A stretch of 64,000 nucleotides of DNA, from positions 82,329,501 to 82,393,500 of the forward strand of contig NC_069364.1 of assembly GCF_021730395.1 (NCBI RefSeq), in the 5' to 3' direction. The notes beneath the pieces are model-generated. The model was not told the origin of the DNA and did not search any database. It saw only the letters and a program-made list of their open reading frames with translations. Within the stretch, counting starts at the first letter, position 1. The number at the start of each line of letters is the position of its first letter. This DNA comes from Mercenaria mercenaria. Taxonomy: Eukaryota > Mollusca > Bivalvia > Venerida > Veneridae. The translations under genes and the position numbers were made by a program. This document shows, in pieces, positions 46,616 to 60,484 of this stretch.

Positions 46616-46618
46616 TAG

Positions 46619-47324
46619 TTTCCTTGAAACTCCAGTGTCTAAAGTGACTTTCCAAACCTATTAACCTAATTTATTCTATTTCGCTTCCTTCTTCCTTATC
46701 CTGTCTTTTTAGATATTAATACATAACAAAGTTGTTACGGTTTAGATTTTAATTTATATACAGTTCAAATTTATACGGTGGCATAGAGGGGACATGGGAA
46801 ATATTTTATTTATCACGTGCGCACGTGTTAGCTTCCACGTGCGAACGTGTTAATTAATAGCTATCACGTTCGCATAGGAAATATTTTATTTATCACGTTC
46901 GCACGCGATAGCTATCACGTTCGCATAGGAAATATTTTATTTATCACGTTCGCACGCGAAAGCTGTCACGTTCGCAAAGGAAATATTTTATTTATCACAT
47001 GCGAACGTGATAGCTATCACGTGTGCACATGTTAATTAACATGTTCGTACGTGTTAGCTAACACGTGCGCACGTGATAAATAAAATATTTCCTATGTCCC
47101 CTCTATGCCAGCGTAAATTTTATATCCAAAAAACGAAGTATTTTTCCAACATATCTTTAAACTACAGTTTGACAAATTTATGTCTTACCATATGGATAAA
47201 CGAAGAAAATGCAAGCAGAACATGTACGATGCATTATTTATTTTGTTACCGTTGAAAGTAAATTTTGTTTAGGGAGAGAGTTTCTAAACAAAAGTTATAG
47301 CTTCCTGTTGATATTTGTAGTAAT
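46619..47324. repeat. Direct duplication containing a foldback element, copy 2
   Basis: It matches 44,133-44,839 at an offset of about 2,480 bp. The left arm here reads 'tatcacgtgcgcacgtgtta', pairing perfectly with the right arm 'taacacgtgcgcacgtgata', whereas copy 1 has substitutions in the left arm. This copy is therefore closer to the ancestral foldback. Confidence 0.85.
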
Positions 47325-48175
47325 GCAACGTTTGTAAAAATGTCAGTAGATATTGTTTAAACAAACTGAAATCTTTTGATCACATGTTTAATGTTAGATT
47401 TTCCAGTTGCAACATAAAAATTTCTTCAGTGCCGTAACCAGACCTGAAAAAAAACACTCAGGCAGAATTATTTCGGAAAGGGTTGTAACATAGTTACAAT
47501 TTGTATTATCATGTGTTTATGAATTATTGTTTTGTAATTGATTTTATTTACATTTGATATCCATTCAAATCATATACATGTATTACAAATATATTGCATT
47601 TCAATTTTGTCTTAAAGTTATACATGTAACCAATTTGCCGGATTACGAATTCTATTCGCAAAGTTGTAAACAACAGATGTTATATGAGTGCTACATCACG
47701 TTCCTTATGTGTCTTATATTCTCCAAACTTTATCACGTGCCTATAAATTCATAATTTATAACTTTAGTGACGTGATATATATATGATGTCTATCTAATCA
47801 ATATTCTAACTAGTGCGTGATGTGTAATATCTGTCATCATGTCATGCCACCAAAACAGAAAGAAATTATAACTTAAATGCCAACTGTAAGTCTAATTGTG
47901 AGACCTCAAGATATATGTGCTATAAAAGTTTGTGTTCTTAGATTCGTGATCATTTTTTGTTTGTTTTGTATTTATCTGAGTAAGCATGGAATCAGAATAA
48001 TTGTTGTTAGTAACTATACAATCACGGGTGTGATTACGTTATAGAGTGTTGCATATAAATGGCTTAGGTACAAACTAAGATTTTACAAGTCAACAATTGA
48101 TTTGAACTTTTTTTCTTCAACAATAAAATGCACATGGAGTTGTGGCATATGTTAAGGTATGGTTACAAGGTCCAA
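47325..48175. other. No feature seen
   Basis: AT-rich intergenic DNA; open frames are short and unsupported. Confidence 0.4.
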
Positions 48176-48179
48176 TTCT

Positions 48180-48830
48180 GAGAAAATGTTTGAAATTCTG
48201 CAAGACAAAATGGTGTAATTTAAGTTATTTCAGATTAAAAATCTGAACAAAACAGTTCTGAAATGTACACACAACTCGTCTGCAATATTGGAGCCAAGTT
48301 GAGATTGGGGCGGTCCTCCTTAAAAACATTTTGACACTATACAATTAGTTTCAAGCGATTTCAGACAAAAATAGGAGCACATCGGAGTAAAATGTACACA
48401 CTACTAGCTTACATAATTGGAATGCACCTAGAGTTGGGTTCGGGGTCCTCCCCGAGAAATTTTGAAATTATAAAATACAAAATGGTGCATTTTAAGACAT
48501 CTTTGATAAAGAATCTGAGAGAATCAGGTTCAAATGTACACATTACCCGTCTGCATAACTTGAGTACAAATATAGTACAAATAGAGATAGGGGTTCTGGG
48601 TCCTCCCTGGGAAATTTTGAATTGATATAAGAAAAAATCTTAGCAAATCAGGTTAAAATGTACGCATACGCACTACTCGTCTGCGTAATTTGAGTAAAAG
48701 TAGAGATGGGGTTCGGGACCCTCTTAGAGAAATGTGGAAAATTCAATAATGCAAAACTATGCATTTTAAAGTGATTTCAGACAAATGAATCTGAGCAACT
48801 CAGGTTGACAGGTTTACCATACTAGACTGA
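48180..48830. repeat. Tandem repeat, about four diverged units of 125-145 bp
   Basis: 'aaatgtacaca' followed by 'ctcgtctgcataa'-like text recurs at about 48,261, 48,391, 48,532 and 48,655. Each is followed by 'gagtt/agag.tggggttcggg' and 'gtcctccc.gagaaattttg'. Noncoding. Confidence 0.8.
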
Positions 48831-49382
48831 GCATCGACTCAATATTATAGAAGAATATATAGATTAGATCTGCTAGACCTAGTATTTCGTTATTGCTTTT
48901 TTATGAAAACAGGAGACAAATGAGGTTAGATATTTGTATCAAATGTATCTGTTTTGTTTAGAGCGAAAACAGAAATTGTGAATTTTATAGATTTATCGAA
49001 TGTAACAAAAAACACAAGTTGCTGAAAAAAACACCGAGGTCGCTGCCTCGGTGTGCCTCAACGTAATTCTTTCTGTACCTATCTTAGACACATCAACGAC
49101 GTCAATATCGAAATGTTGAAGAAAACTTAAAATGTTTTAAGATTCGTTGTGTACTGAGATAAGCTGAATTTGTTATATGATAATATTGTTTTCTATTACA
49201 GGCTTTAAAACAGTATCTGACAGCAACATAGCTGTTGTATTCCTTAAGACCAATCCGTCAAAATAAGGCGAAACACGCGATTTTCTTCTCAGACTTATTC
49301 CACTGAATATTTTACTGAAAATTATAGATATTGTCGTTACTGTGACAACATATATATCTAAATTTAGTCTACATCTTAAACC

Positions 49383-49530
49383 CTTCCGCTTAGCTCAAAA
49401 GAGGACCGGAGTGCAGCGAGGCGTATGTTATCCGTGACAATTTAATACAAAACCTTTGATTCACTGGGAGAAATTGGGACAGAAAATCCGGGGAATATTG
49501 TTGAAAAACAGCGATAAACCTAAACCGTAT
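49383..49530 (+). mobile_element. Degraded SINE, same family as 24,807-25,093
   Basis: It shares 'ccgcttagctca', 'gcgaggcgtatgtt.tccgtg' and the end 'tgttgaaaaacagcgataaa'. The middle part is deleted. Confidence 0.7.
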
Positions 49531-49599
49531 GAGTAAGCAAAAGTCTATATCACAATTTTAGTTTATACATTTCTTGTAAAGAAATGAACGTAAATGAGC

Positions 49600-52500
49600 T
49601 TTTCTTCTTGTACAAAAAGTGGTTTACTTATTTTACGTATACCTTGTTTCAACTTTGAAATTTGGCTGCGGGAAACATGTCCTTGTAGAGTTTCCTGTTT
49701 GTACATCAGCGTCAGTCACTGCGGAATTGTCTCATCTTGCAGAAGAAAAGGGTTTGAAAACACTTTTATGATGAATTAATATACATACATGTTTTATTTA
49801 TAAATCAAGAGTTACAGTCAAACGAATTAATTACTTCTTATTTGTTTGCATCGCCACCAAGGAAATGACAAAGAGAATTTTCGGATTTTTTGCTCGATTT
49901 CTTATCTGTCTGTCCGTATGTACATGTACTCCTATGATAAGTGTGACTTTACTTTTCAGATAACGTCACAATACAGTTTTTTTAATGTATGTTCAATCCT
50001 CATGTAGTTCTGTTTTATTTTAGCTGACTCCCGAGTCACTTGATTTGTTTTGTTTCCAGCTAAATTCTCTTAAATTATTTCGTCAAGTAGTCTCCAAACT
50101 TTGTAGGAATATTATAAGTATAAGATCTAGCTGGCCTTTTCTGTAAATTACACATGTATATATATTTTAATTTCTGTAAATCAAACTCTTATAATGTTCA
50201 TACGAATGGGGTTTTCAAACTTACTGACTGTTTTGACTGAACCAAAGATTTACAAATAAGCTTTCCTTGATTCACATTATTCTTTTATTTTATGACACAG
50301 GATTGGTATTACATGAAGAGAATATTGCTTTACTAACACCAGGTTTTCTTGCCCTGAAAGAAAAGTTACTCAATGCTAGAAGTCCTCTTGTGAAGGGAGA
50401 GATTCATTTGACAGGTATGTGCGAAGAAATATATGTAGACCACCACGTTTAAAAAGAAATCTTCTAAAGGGCTTAATAAATTAAAGTCTGTCTCATCTGA
50501 TTTTCGACCCTCCACAATTTGTTTACACTGGATGTAAACATATCAAATTAGCACCATTGATAACGGAGGGTTAAGATTTCATTTCTAGTACTGTTTTTGT
50601 TGTAAAATGATTTACAGAACGTTATTTTGAGGTATGCTTTCAGTTGGCCGATTCTTTTATTACTAAATGTGGAGTAATATACATGAAACTAATGGAAGTG
50701 ATTAGGATTGACATCAATTGAGCCGCACCATGAGAAAACCAACATAGTGGGTTTGCGACCAGCATGGATCCAGACCAGCCTGTGCATCCGCGCAGTCTGG
50801 TCAGGATCCATGCTGTTCGCTTTTAAAGCCTACTGCAATTAGAGAAACCGTTATGCGGATGCGCAGGCTGGCCTGGATCCATGCTGGTCGCAAAGCCAAT
50901 GTGTTGGTTTTCTCATGACGCGGCTCAATTAATATTTTCCTTCTAGTTTTGTAGTTATTTCTATTGTACTTTTTCAGTTGTTTTGCTGGAAATGTGTTAA
51001 TGCCTTTATTTACATGCGTTAAGAGTTTTCATTCATATTGGCCGAACGTTCTATTATATAAAATTGTTGTTCAATACTATGTTATTTTAGTGCTCAAATT
51101 CGCATGTTTTAAGATCCCGCCCAAATTTGAAATATAAATTAAATATAAATTAATCTTGACTTTTTATTCACTCTGTTCTAAATTCAGGAAAATATGATCC
51201 TAATTTTACTGAACAGTGTTATGATCAAGTAGATTCTGAACACAACTTTGAAAAGCAATTTATAATGAGCATAATATGGTATAACTCGGATTTGCAGAGT
51301 TTGTTTAGACAAGCCAGTTGTTTGTCTTGTATTAGACTTTAGTAATGAATATCCTGAATATATATATATGAGTTGCACCGGGCTCTACTGCTTTCCTTTT
51401 CTAGAAGGGAGCTACAATGGTTGGGTAGAGGATTTTGAGAAGTCCGGTGGACCTTTTTGTGTGAGTGTTTCCCTGACAAACCTTATATGAACTTGTTGGT
51501 AATGACATTCACGCAACAGGAGGTCAACTAGAGGTCACAGACACTGGATTCGTAGCAACTGCCAAACTCGCGTGTTCAAAATGCAGGTAAGAATGCACTG
51601 TAAACAGAAGAACTGGAAGTTGGAGGTCAAGCTAACTGAATGCAATTTCAAGTGCTTTTCGTCAAATTTAAAACCAAAAATTATCTTAGAATCAAACATT
51701 AAGATACTGGAGTATTACGACTAATGTCTCTAAACTTAGTTAAGTTACGCGGGTGTCAGGTATGAATCCCAGTTTACTAGTCTGACGTAAATACCGTTAT
51801 ATATATTAACAAATTTTATGTCCGACTTGATTTTGTCTGTGAGGAGACGTCGATTTTGGTAAATGTCCTTGTTTCAACATCACAAGTGTGATTAGCACTT
51901 TATATGTGAAAGATGGACAGTAAGTTATATTTTGACCTAGATGGAACTTAATTAAGAGTTTGCAAATAATGGCAGATTTGTTGAAATGAAGAAATGTCTG
52001 CTTTTGTAAAAAATTATCTATCTACCGACTGGCGCCATTAGTTTTAGCTACACCAACAGATATTTGTAAGTCGGACCTGTTTTTTCAGGGATTTAACCTT
52101 GACTATAAGAAGAACAAAGGAAAGGTCGAAGCGGGAAAAACAGACGAAATTTATATTGGAAGATGGAACTGTACTTGATGATACTCCAGGAGTGACGCCC
52201 CCTCCCGTGGAGGGTGTGGCGCAACCACGAAAGAAACCAGGTATAGGACTGTTTACACCAAATATGAAGTGACTACTCAGCGTTAGATGTGAAGTAGTCA
52301 AAAATGTAGTTTCATGTTGTTGATGAAATATGGCATAATTGTGACAGTTTATACCTTTGGCTTAGTTTAATTACTTATTATATTGAAAAAAGATCTAGAT
52401 CACTTTCATTGTGAATTTCAAGCCTTTAGTTTTATTCATTGGGAAAATGTCTACAAACGGCAAATTTCATGGAAGCATTTTCAGAGGTTAGTGTTTTTTA

Positions 52501-53015
52501 GGACAGGTTATTTGTTATAATATATTTCGCTACAGTTTCTGTATATGAGATGAGCGAAATATTTACCAATAACAGAATTTCTTCAAACTTTGGATATTGA
52601 AGGGCAATCATTTAAGAAACAAAGGTATGCCATCAAAGTCATAGGTCACCTGTATTGAAAAAGAGTTATCTGCCCTTGAAAAGGCATTTCCCCCAACAAA
52701 TGCCGTTTTCAAAGGCAGATAAATGTAGTAACTTATTTCCAAATCGGGAAGCAAAATCATCGTTTTTTAACCTGCTTCCATCAAAAGGCCTGGTGCATAA
52801 GAGTATACATAGTGTCATTAAATTAAACATTTTATTCAAGAAAAGAGTTACAAATGATAATATTGTCTTTTTTTTCAGGGTTGTTCATGCAAGATTTTCT
52901 CCATTTTGTTGATAAAGTGAAGGGATTAAGAGAAAACACTACAGACACTGCTAGAACACTTCACTGTATCCGGGTAGCAGACGATATACAGAGATTTATG
53001 GGACTGAATTCATAG
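49600..53015 (+). CDS. Unknown-function multi-exon gene (partial at 5' end)
   Basis: Proposed exons: an uncertain one ending at 49,751 (peptide GKHVLVEFPVCTSAS ... LAEEKG), then 50,301-50,414 (GLVLHEENIALLTPGF), 51,405-51,458 or -51,460 (EGSYNGWVEDFEKSGG), 51,541-51,586 (TGFVATAKLACSKC), 52,089-52,240 (RDLTLTIRRTKERSKREKQ, then DDTPGVTPPPVEG) and 52,879-53,015 (GLFMQDFLHFVDKVKG ... FMGLNS, TAG). Phases join without stops if the third exon uses donor GTGTGA after 51,458 and the fourth acceptor cacag before 51,541. The stronger-looking donor GTGAGT after 51,460 would break the frame, so this junction is uncertain. The protein has a basic charged stretch and a proline-rich linker; no family was recognised. 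The last exon recurs in block copy 1 (506-642), so the gene's 3' end was duplicated. Confidence 0.5.
50718..50929. mobile_element. Palindromic MITE, 'gagccgcacc' family, second copy
   Basis: The ends 'attgagccgcaccatgag' and 'ctcatgacgcggctcaat' are inverted. The inner inverted repeat 'accagcatggatcca' / 'tggatccatgctggtc' occurs twice. It lies in an intron of the unknown gene. Confidence 0.88.
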
Positions 53016-55039
53016 AACTTTGATCTGTTTTAGGTTAAAGACTAAATTTGCGAAAATGTCTGATATGTACTTTAGTTCAGGATTTAAAAAAAAATAGAAC
53101 TCGAATATATGTAGAAGGCATTAGTGTATTTTAGGTCTGTTCCACTTCTTTGCGACTGGATGGTCCAAAAGTTAATGTATTTAGATATATATACATATGT
53201 ATCAGTACACTTGTATTTGTAACATAGAAATTAAAGAATCGGATGTAATGTTAATCAACGGTTGAAATGAGAATGGAATTGTTATTTTTTCATTTTCCTT
53301 AGTGGACTTGCTTCAGATTGTCACAAATTATAATGGCTGCATTATTATACTAAAAAGAAATATATAAATACTTTAAACGCCGACACATACATTTTATGCT
53401 GTGTTGTTAACCACTTTTGATTACCCAAATATTCACATGACAAAGAATCTAATTCAAATATTAGATAAAATTTCCTAGTCAGTAGATAGCTAGGGCTTAA
53501 TGTTGAAAAACTTGGTCAAAGGTGATTATGCCATACATTTTGTAATGCAATGGCATTATTGATAATACATCTTTAAGACAATATGCTTTCTCTTTCTCAT
53601 TTGCCTTTTGGTGGTCAGAGAATTTAGTGTGAAAAGTAATCAACGTATTCAGCGATTTTCCTCGATATATTTAGAATTTGGCCCTGTTCTATACTTAGTA
53701 AAATCAATCCGTTGATCCGATGTAAACAATCCTGCGGACACAATCAAGATTGTCTCTGACCAAGAGAATTTCCAACAAAGTTTTGGAAAAGTTTTGAAAG
53801 CATGTTTGCATTTTCTACGTTGACTATCAAACATTTTATTATTGTTATCTGTTTGCATTATCAAAGTTTTGTTTGTTTGTCAAAGAAATTGGTAGGTATC
53901 AGCATCATAGACAAATGGCACCAACAGAGCTAATGCCTTCATCACAACAAATCATTACATTGTTACTTTTTTATGCCGCCTGTGCAAAGGCGAATATGGA
54001 ACCTTTTAAGAATAGACAATATAGATAAATATAGATAAGACTAGACAATGATTGTAGCCGAGAAAAGGAAGAGCATGATACATTTTTTTCAGGAACTTTA
54101 CACGGATGACCCAAATGAGTTAAATTAGGTTCATAATAACACTGTAGCCATGAAATTTATCTCGTTTATAAGTGAACCACACAACAATAGGAGGCACGTA
54201 CGCTCTTTCACTTTGTTATTATAGAGCTGTTTAACTATATAGACTAACTGAATATGTACATGTGTCACTGATGTCTTACAACGGTGTTATGTTTAAATTG
54301 CAGTACACCATCAAGCCAAGTCCATCAGTTAATAAAGCAAAACAAAAAAAAATTCTTTTCCATCCACGTTTATCACAGTTTTTTTTTATCAAAGTTTTCA
54401 TTGACCACCGAAACTGTTAAAATTGTTCAAGGCTTCATTTGAGAGTGTCGTTCGGGCTTTAAACAGTTTCAACGGTCAAACAAAACTCAGATCAAAACTT
54501 TGATAAACATGGATGGAATAAAACTCCGTGCTGTTTTTATTCAAACTTTGAATTTGATCAAAGTTCAGTTTAGGTTTTAATGCCGTTTACATAATAATTT
54601 CTGAGCTCATTCGAGTTTTTTGTGTGAAGTACTGTATGTATATGTATTTTTTTATCATCTCCACAAAAAGGCATTGATGTTCTGTATTACATTGTACATT
54701 GTGATGTTGGAATGATTTTCAAACTAGAACAGTGTACGTGTTTGTTTGCCGACATAATTCCAGCCAGCGAATATCTGAAGAACAAACTTTGCTTAGACAT
54801 ACACGTAATATTTCTATTTAAAAAATGAGAATGAGTTATTTCACCAGTGCACGAACATTGGTTCCTAGAGATGGTCAATAAAGCATTAATTAAGACTAAA
54901 CATTTCAAAAATTGTAAACAATAGTTTTGGCACTTTTCTCGACTTATTTCGAACAGCTTTAAAAAAGCATTCATTGTTGCCAGATTAAAACCTTAAAGAT
55001 GGTATAGTATTTCTATTCCCATTTTATAGTAACATGCGG

Positions 55040-57956
55040 TCATGGTGTTACATAATCCGAAACAGAACGTGAATCCGTCGGAATTCCTGCCAAAATATTT
55101 ATCTTTCTTCTCAAAGACAAATAAATGGTCACAGCCACTGACAACAATGTTATGATTACTCCAAACGCAATATTGAAGCCCTCCATAAGTAGAAGTCTAG
55201 GTCGCTCCTCTGCGTTACAATATAGTCCTCCAATTCTCATCTCGGTGTTACAGTATGAGAATCCTTGAGCGGAGAAAGTCACATGGAGAATTCCGAACGT
55301 GATGTCCATGATGACAAATGTGTAAAATGCAATGACCTGTGAGAAGAAAAAAGGGCGAAAAGTAATTTTATGACTACACGCAGTTGTGCTCAAACAAGCG
55401 TTATACTCGTACCCATATTTTGTTAAAAAATGTTTTTTTTTATGGAAAACGCAAACACAGATTGAGATGGATTTTGATCGAAATTTCATACCCTAAAATG
55501 GCGGTATTGTGAAATCAATTTATGTTTGAACGAAACAAGTTTTGCCAAAGATCTTGTTCTACTAGCTCATAAGAGCGTCCGCTTCGAGTGCGGAAGGTCC
55601 TGGGTTCGATCCCCGGCCGCGTCATACCAAAGACGTAAAAAATGGTACTAGCATCTTCCTCGCTTGGCGCTCAGCATTAAGAGGATAGTGCTAGGACTGG
55701 TCAGCCAGGTGTCAGTATAATATGACTGGGTGGGGTATCATGTCACGTGTCTACGGCGTGATATTCCAGTGAGGCAGCACTATAAAGTTGGGCATTGTGC
55801 TCACTGCTACAAGTAGACACCGTCGTTTATATGACTGAAAATTGTTGAAAAAGACGTTAAACCCGAACACACGTACAAATACACACACACTATGGACACG
55901 GATACACAAATGTGTATGTATATAGCTAGTAATACGTACTTTTTAATAAATAAATCATACCTTTTAATACCATCTATTTGCGCTAATTAGTGTTATTTGG
56001 CATTCATCGAGTTTATGATTGTAACTATTAAGTTGGACATGAGCTGTCTGGATTCCCAGGCTAGTATATAGCCAGCTTTTGCATAATTTTATAACGGATA
56101 ATGAGTAAACGGAAAGTCTGCTTACTTTTCTTTTTGATGAAGATGGGTAGTCTATATTGTACCCTTTCACAGTTTTATTGCCCAGCACAAATATTACAAA
56201 CGTCTGAAAAGAAAAAAATCGTGTTTGAAATCATGATGAATTCTAGCATCTACATTGTATGTGTTATAAAATGTTTTAAGATCGGTTTTTTTCTCAAATC
56301 ATAAAGTGATATGTAGGATTTACATCCCAATTAAGTTAATGTAAACATGTAAAATAACTTGCATTCTTTTACTACATTGGCGACAATTCTAATAAAAATC
56401 CAATATAAAGTATGAAAATATAAGTTACAATAACAATTTATAAACAGGAAACGGAACCCTCGAACAAAATAATTACCGCCAGTCAAACATTGGATTAGTA
56501 AGATGGATGGCACCTTTTAAACAGTTTTTTTTTTAAGACGAAAGTCTGATGTTTTTTTGAAATATGACTAAGAAATTCATGCTTCTTATGGCATTTTTAT
56601 AATGTAAGACATCACTGTAATTAAAAAGTATTAAACTGGGAACTTAGGGGAGAGGGGGTGCATTTTCTTATGTAAATCTTATGTACCTTTGTATTATAAT
56701 CATTCGTGGTTACTTCGAACGCACAAACATTGCTAGCTACCACTCACGAATTTCACTTCCTGTAGATGTAAATATCACGAAGAGCCACAGTATTAACATC
56801 TTAAAGAATTTTCTAAAACTATTTCTTTTCTCAACTCAATATGTTATAGATACTAAAATAATACTTACAAAGATTCCCGTCCAAACACCGGAAGCAGACG
56901 AGAACGGGAATTTAATGTCCGGTGCGGCGTACCATAGTGTAAATATCCCTGCCCCCGTGCATGCCACGGCTGACAACCCATAAGCAACGGAAACAGCTCT
57001 GGTTATGAACAAAATATCGTCGATATTAAGTTTTCCACCTGAAAGAACAGTCATCTTAAAATGTTTTTATATCATACAAACTGTTGCAACGAGCTGACTT
57101 ATTTCTTTTTAGTTTTTTTTTTTTGTTACATTTTATCTTCCGGGACTTGACGACAGCAAAATAAACAAATAAGAAAGAAATCTTCCTTCTTTATTCATCT
57201 TGAATGTTATGTAAAGTTATGTAAAGTATTATTTCATGGTTTTGCTTTCACCTTCCTTGATGGTCCGTATTGATCAATTTTAAAATCTGAATTCACACAT
57301 TGTTTGACTCACCTTTTCTGCAGATTTATCTTATAAATATGAAACAATACGTATTAATATCATATATCATTCTAAAGAACAAAGAGTGTTGTAATAGGAC
57401 TCTTTTTTTAATTGTTTTAATTATCTTTACTAGTTTTGAATTTATATTCAAAATGGTTTTAGTGGGTCATTTTCATTGGAAATTTCAGCCATTTTTATAC
57501 GCCCGAAGGGACGTATTATGTTATGATGCTGGTGTCCGTCGTCCGATCAGTAGGATCATGCCGATACTACCACCCTTGGACATCCTAAAATTGGTGAATT
57601 GTTTTACCTGCATTAGAATTAGGGCCTAAGCCTCAACTCACGGAAACTCCTAGATCTAACAGTAGACACTTCAATTTTTCAAAGAGATGTTTGAAGTAAA
57701 CATTGAAAGGTCCATGCATGCAAAGTTTCGTCACAATATGTGCTATATAAATGACGGAAAGCGAACAATCAGCATGTTAAACACAAGTCTGTTATATATT
57801 GATGATAAAAGGTCCAAGAAAAATTGTTTCTGAGTTTATAAGCGTTTGTGCACGAAAATATTTTGAATTATGATGTTAAGTAGTACTATAAGCATGAAAC
57901 TAAACATTGATACCACACAAGCAATTAGAATATTAATAATAACATAACTTACCCAT
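55040..57956 (-). CDS. Four-TM membrane protein, MS4A/CD20-like topology (paralogue C)
   Basis: The exons are 57,953-57,956, 56,869-57,038, 56,126-56,203 and 55,040-55,336, with the same lengths and phases as paralogue A (182 residues). Compared with A, one residue differs (Thr here, Ser in A, first residue of exon 3). About six other exon differences are synonymous, four in exon 4 and two in exon 2, while introns differ by many substitutions and large insertions. TM segments and the two loop cysteines are as in A. Intron 3 carries a SINE (55,567-55,895). A possible AATAAA on the - strand lies at 54,536-54,541, about 500 bp past the stop. The same start and overlapping upstream ATG are present. 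The family name is inferred. Confidence 0.8.
55567..55895 (+). mobile_element. tRNA-derived SINE in intron 3 of paralogue C
   Basis: A tRNA-like head (tagctcataagagcgtccgc, B box gggttcgatccccggccgc) is followed by a body with 'gccaggtgtcagtataata' and a 3' end 'ttgaaaaagacgttaaaccc' plus acac tail. At this position copy 1 (2,895-2,945) has about 50 bp of unrelated sequence between the matching flanks. A 3' fragment of the same family is at 36,060-36,175. Confidence 0.85.
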
Positions 57957-59217
57957 GTCTGATCCATGTGTACACTCACGTATAATAAGAAATTATAACC
58001 TTAAAACCCGGTTTCCTTAAACATGTAAATGTCCATGTCGTCCCTCGGGCAAGTAACAAACGAAGTTTTCTTATCCATACAAAATCAAGACTTCTAAATT
58101 TTTGACAGTTTTTGTAAACTTGAATGTTTTATTTACATGTGTAGAGTGTATTTAAATTTATTATCAAAAAATTGCAACACTCGTATGAACTAAGATTTTA
58201 CCCTAATCTTCACTTTACTGATAACTCCATATCAAGATAAGTTATAAATTTTGAAAATAACATTGATAAACTGTATACATGTATATTGAGTATGTTATAA
58301 AGACAGTCAAGTGAAGATTTCTTTACAAATATATTGTATCGGTATAAATCATTTAGGATAGCGTGTCACTTTAACAGATCGGTATAAAACACGTCTATCA
58401 TTCGATACGAGTTAACTGAATTCCGTTTTTACACTTTATTTGCCGACAAGTCGTGTTCAGAACAGAATCAGCATTCACCCTTATTATATACCTTATCATA
58501 CATAGTTACAAAACTGCGTAGGACAAAAATCCCCGTAACCTAGGCCAAATAGCCGGAAGCTGGCATTATTAAAGGTAATTTAATTGCTCGCCATTAATGA
58601 GTGACGTCATTTCTGACGTCATTTTACCCTGGTTAAAACTGTTAAAAATAATCGAGAAATCGTTATATTATGCTTAGATATATAATAAACTACTCATTAA
58701 TCGGTAATTACGTTCCTTGCGGGGTGATCAGCACTCCTAAACCTATATTTGACGCACGGGCTACAGCCTCGTGCACATATAGGTTTAGTTGTGCTATTCA
58801 CTTCAGGCCCGCCAATGCCGTATTATAAGTGTTAAATTATTAATTAAGTATTAATTAATTAATATCCCTATCCGCAATAACACCATTTTGTGACACTGAA
58901 TTTGGCCCACACTGTTTTACTGGTAGAGGGACGAGTGTGAGGGACTTCCAATCTGACTAAAGTACATCTCCATTTAGGCTACGCTTAGGATCTGAAGACG
59001 TGCTATTGATAGCCTCGTTCTGACTACCCTTCCGCTAGCCAATCAGAGCCTTACTTACAACATTTTGTATGTAAAAGTAGAAGTTAAAAAAATTATATAT
59101 TTAGCCTGGGTTTTTCATATTGACAATTCTTATGACGACCACATCGCGGCTACGCTCTCGTGTTTTGAGAGAAATCATATGTCACGGTACGGACGTGGTC
59201 ACGTAAGGTGTCAGACA

Positions 59218-59290
59218 GCCGGTTAGCTCAGTCAGTAGGGCACTCGCCTTGTAAGCGAGGGGTCCCGGGTTCGAGCCCCGGACTTACTAC
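59218..59290 (+). tRNA. tRNA-Thr(TGT)-like sequence, copy 2
   Basis: Same structure as at 8,267, with an intact T stem here (cccgg/ccggg-type pairing) but the same unpaired acceptor (gccggtt against acttact). Probably an old pseudogene or SINE head. Confidence 0.5.
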
Positions 59291-60225
59291 ACAGTTTTCT
59301 CACCCTTTGACATTCGACGCTATTTTGATGGTTCAGCCAAATGCTTGTTGAAACGAGTCGTCTGACTGGTTCAAATAAAAATAGATTTGTGAAAATGAAA
59401 ATAGCAATTTCGGAAATCCAAATATATTGAAAGATGAATGTGAATAGGTCATTCTCAGATCTTCGTTTAGAAGATCAAGTTCTTTAGTCAGATTGGAGGG
59501 ACTTCAAAAGTAAATAAAGCATGCTTTTCTCAAAAATCACACGGTCAATAATTATGACACAATAACTCATATGTCTGACCTAGTAACATATATGTATTTG
59601 TGACCATGTATGTCATCATGGGCTATTTAGCCTATTTGATTTGAAATAAAAATGTCTGTCTGTCTGTCTGTCTATGGATCTGTTCAGTAATCATTATAAT
59701 TATACACAGAAGCGCGTGAAAATGACTGACCAATCAAAAACCTAGCTACTGAGTGAGATAATTAAAATTTTTAATTAGGCCTATAGACTAGGTTACGATA
59801 AAGTAAAATCAAATACCGAATCTTAAATACTAAATTTGATATGTCGTAATGAACTACTGCATAGATACTGAATAAAAATAATATATGAATACAAATTCCT
59901 AAGATGAAACTTAAACCTGATTCCTTCTTTCGCGTTCTTGAATAAGAGTTGCCATCTACTGATCATTTGTCTCTATTAATATTGGAATGTGTATCTCATA
60001 TTTATGTGATGAACACTTACTGAGAATTTAATAAAAATAACTTGGAAAAATATAATATCAAGTATCAAAATAATAAACGTGTTTATACCAGTTTGCCAAA
60101 CTGTCACATTGTCCTAAATGATTAGTACGTCGTGCAGAGGACAATACAATTGCTTATTTCACACTCAAAGTAATTTTATGTCTGTAACTGTTACCTAGAT
60201 CAAAGTTTGAGAATAAAACATTTAT

Positions 60226-60374
60226 AGGTTTAATACTTTATTAAAGTCTCTTCCAATACAGTGTCATAAAATACACATCACATATTAAACATACAATACT
60301 CAAGATTGGCAATTCTATGTCTAGAATGACAAGACACTATAGATTAAGATACATTACAAATTACACTATAAGAA
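60226..60374. mobile_element. Copy-2-specific ~150 bp insertion
   Basis: Copy 1 reads 'aataaaatatttatatggta' without a break at about 9,650. Here about 150 bp beginning 'ggtttaatactttattaaag' lies between the matching flanks. It may be a truncated retroelement 3' end; not classified. Confidence 0.6.
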
Positions 60375-60484
60375 ATATGGTAAAATATACACAATGAAAT
60401 GGAGTATAAGATTTAATCAATATGTTACAATATTTCATCGCTACAGATACAACAAGTACTTCTAGTGACAAAACATAGATAAAA

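Noticed and set aside
49202-49266. Possible terminal exon (acceptor ctattacag, peptide GFKTVSDSNIAVVFLKTNPSK, stop)
   Set aside because: The splice acceptor is good, but no upstream partner exon was found and the peptide is too short to judge.
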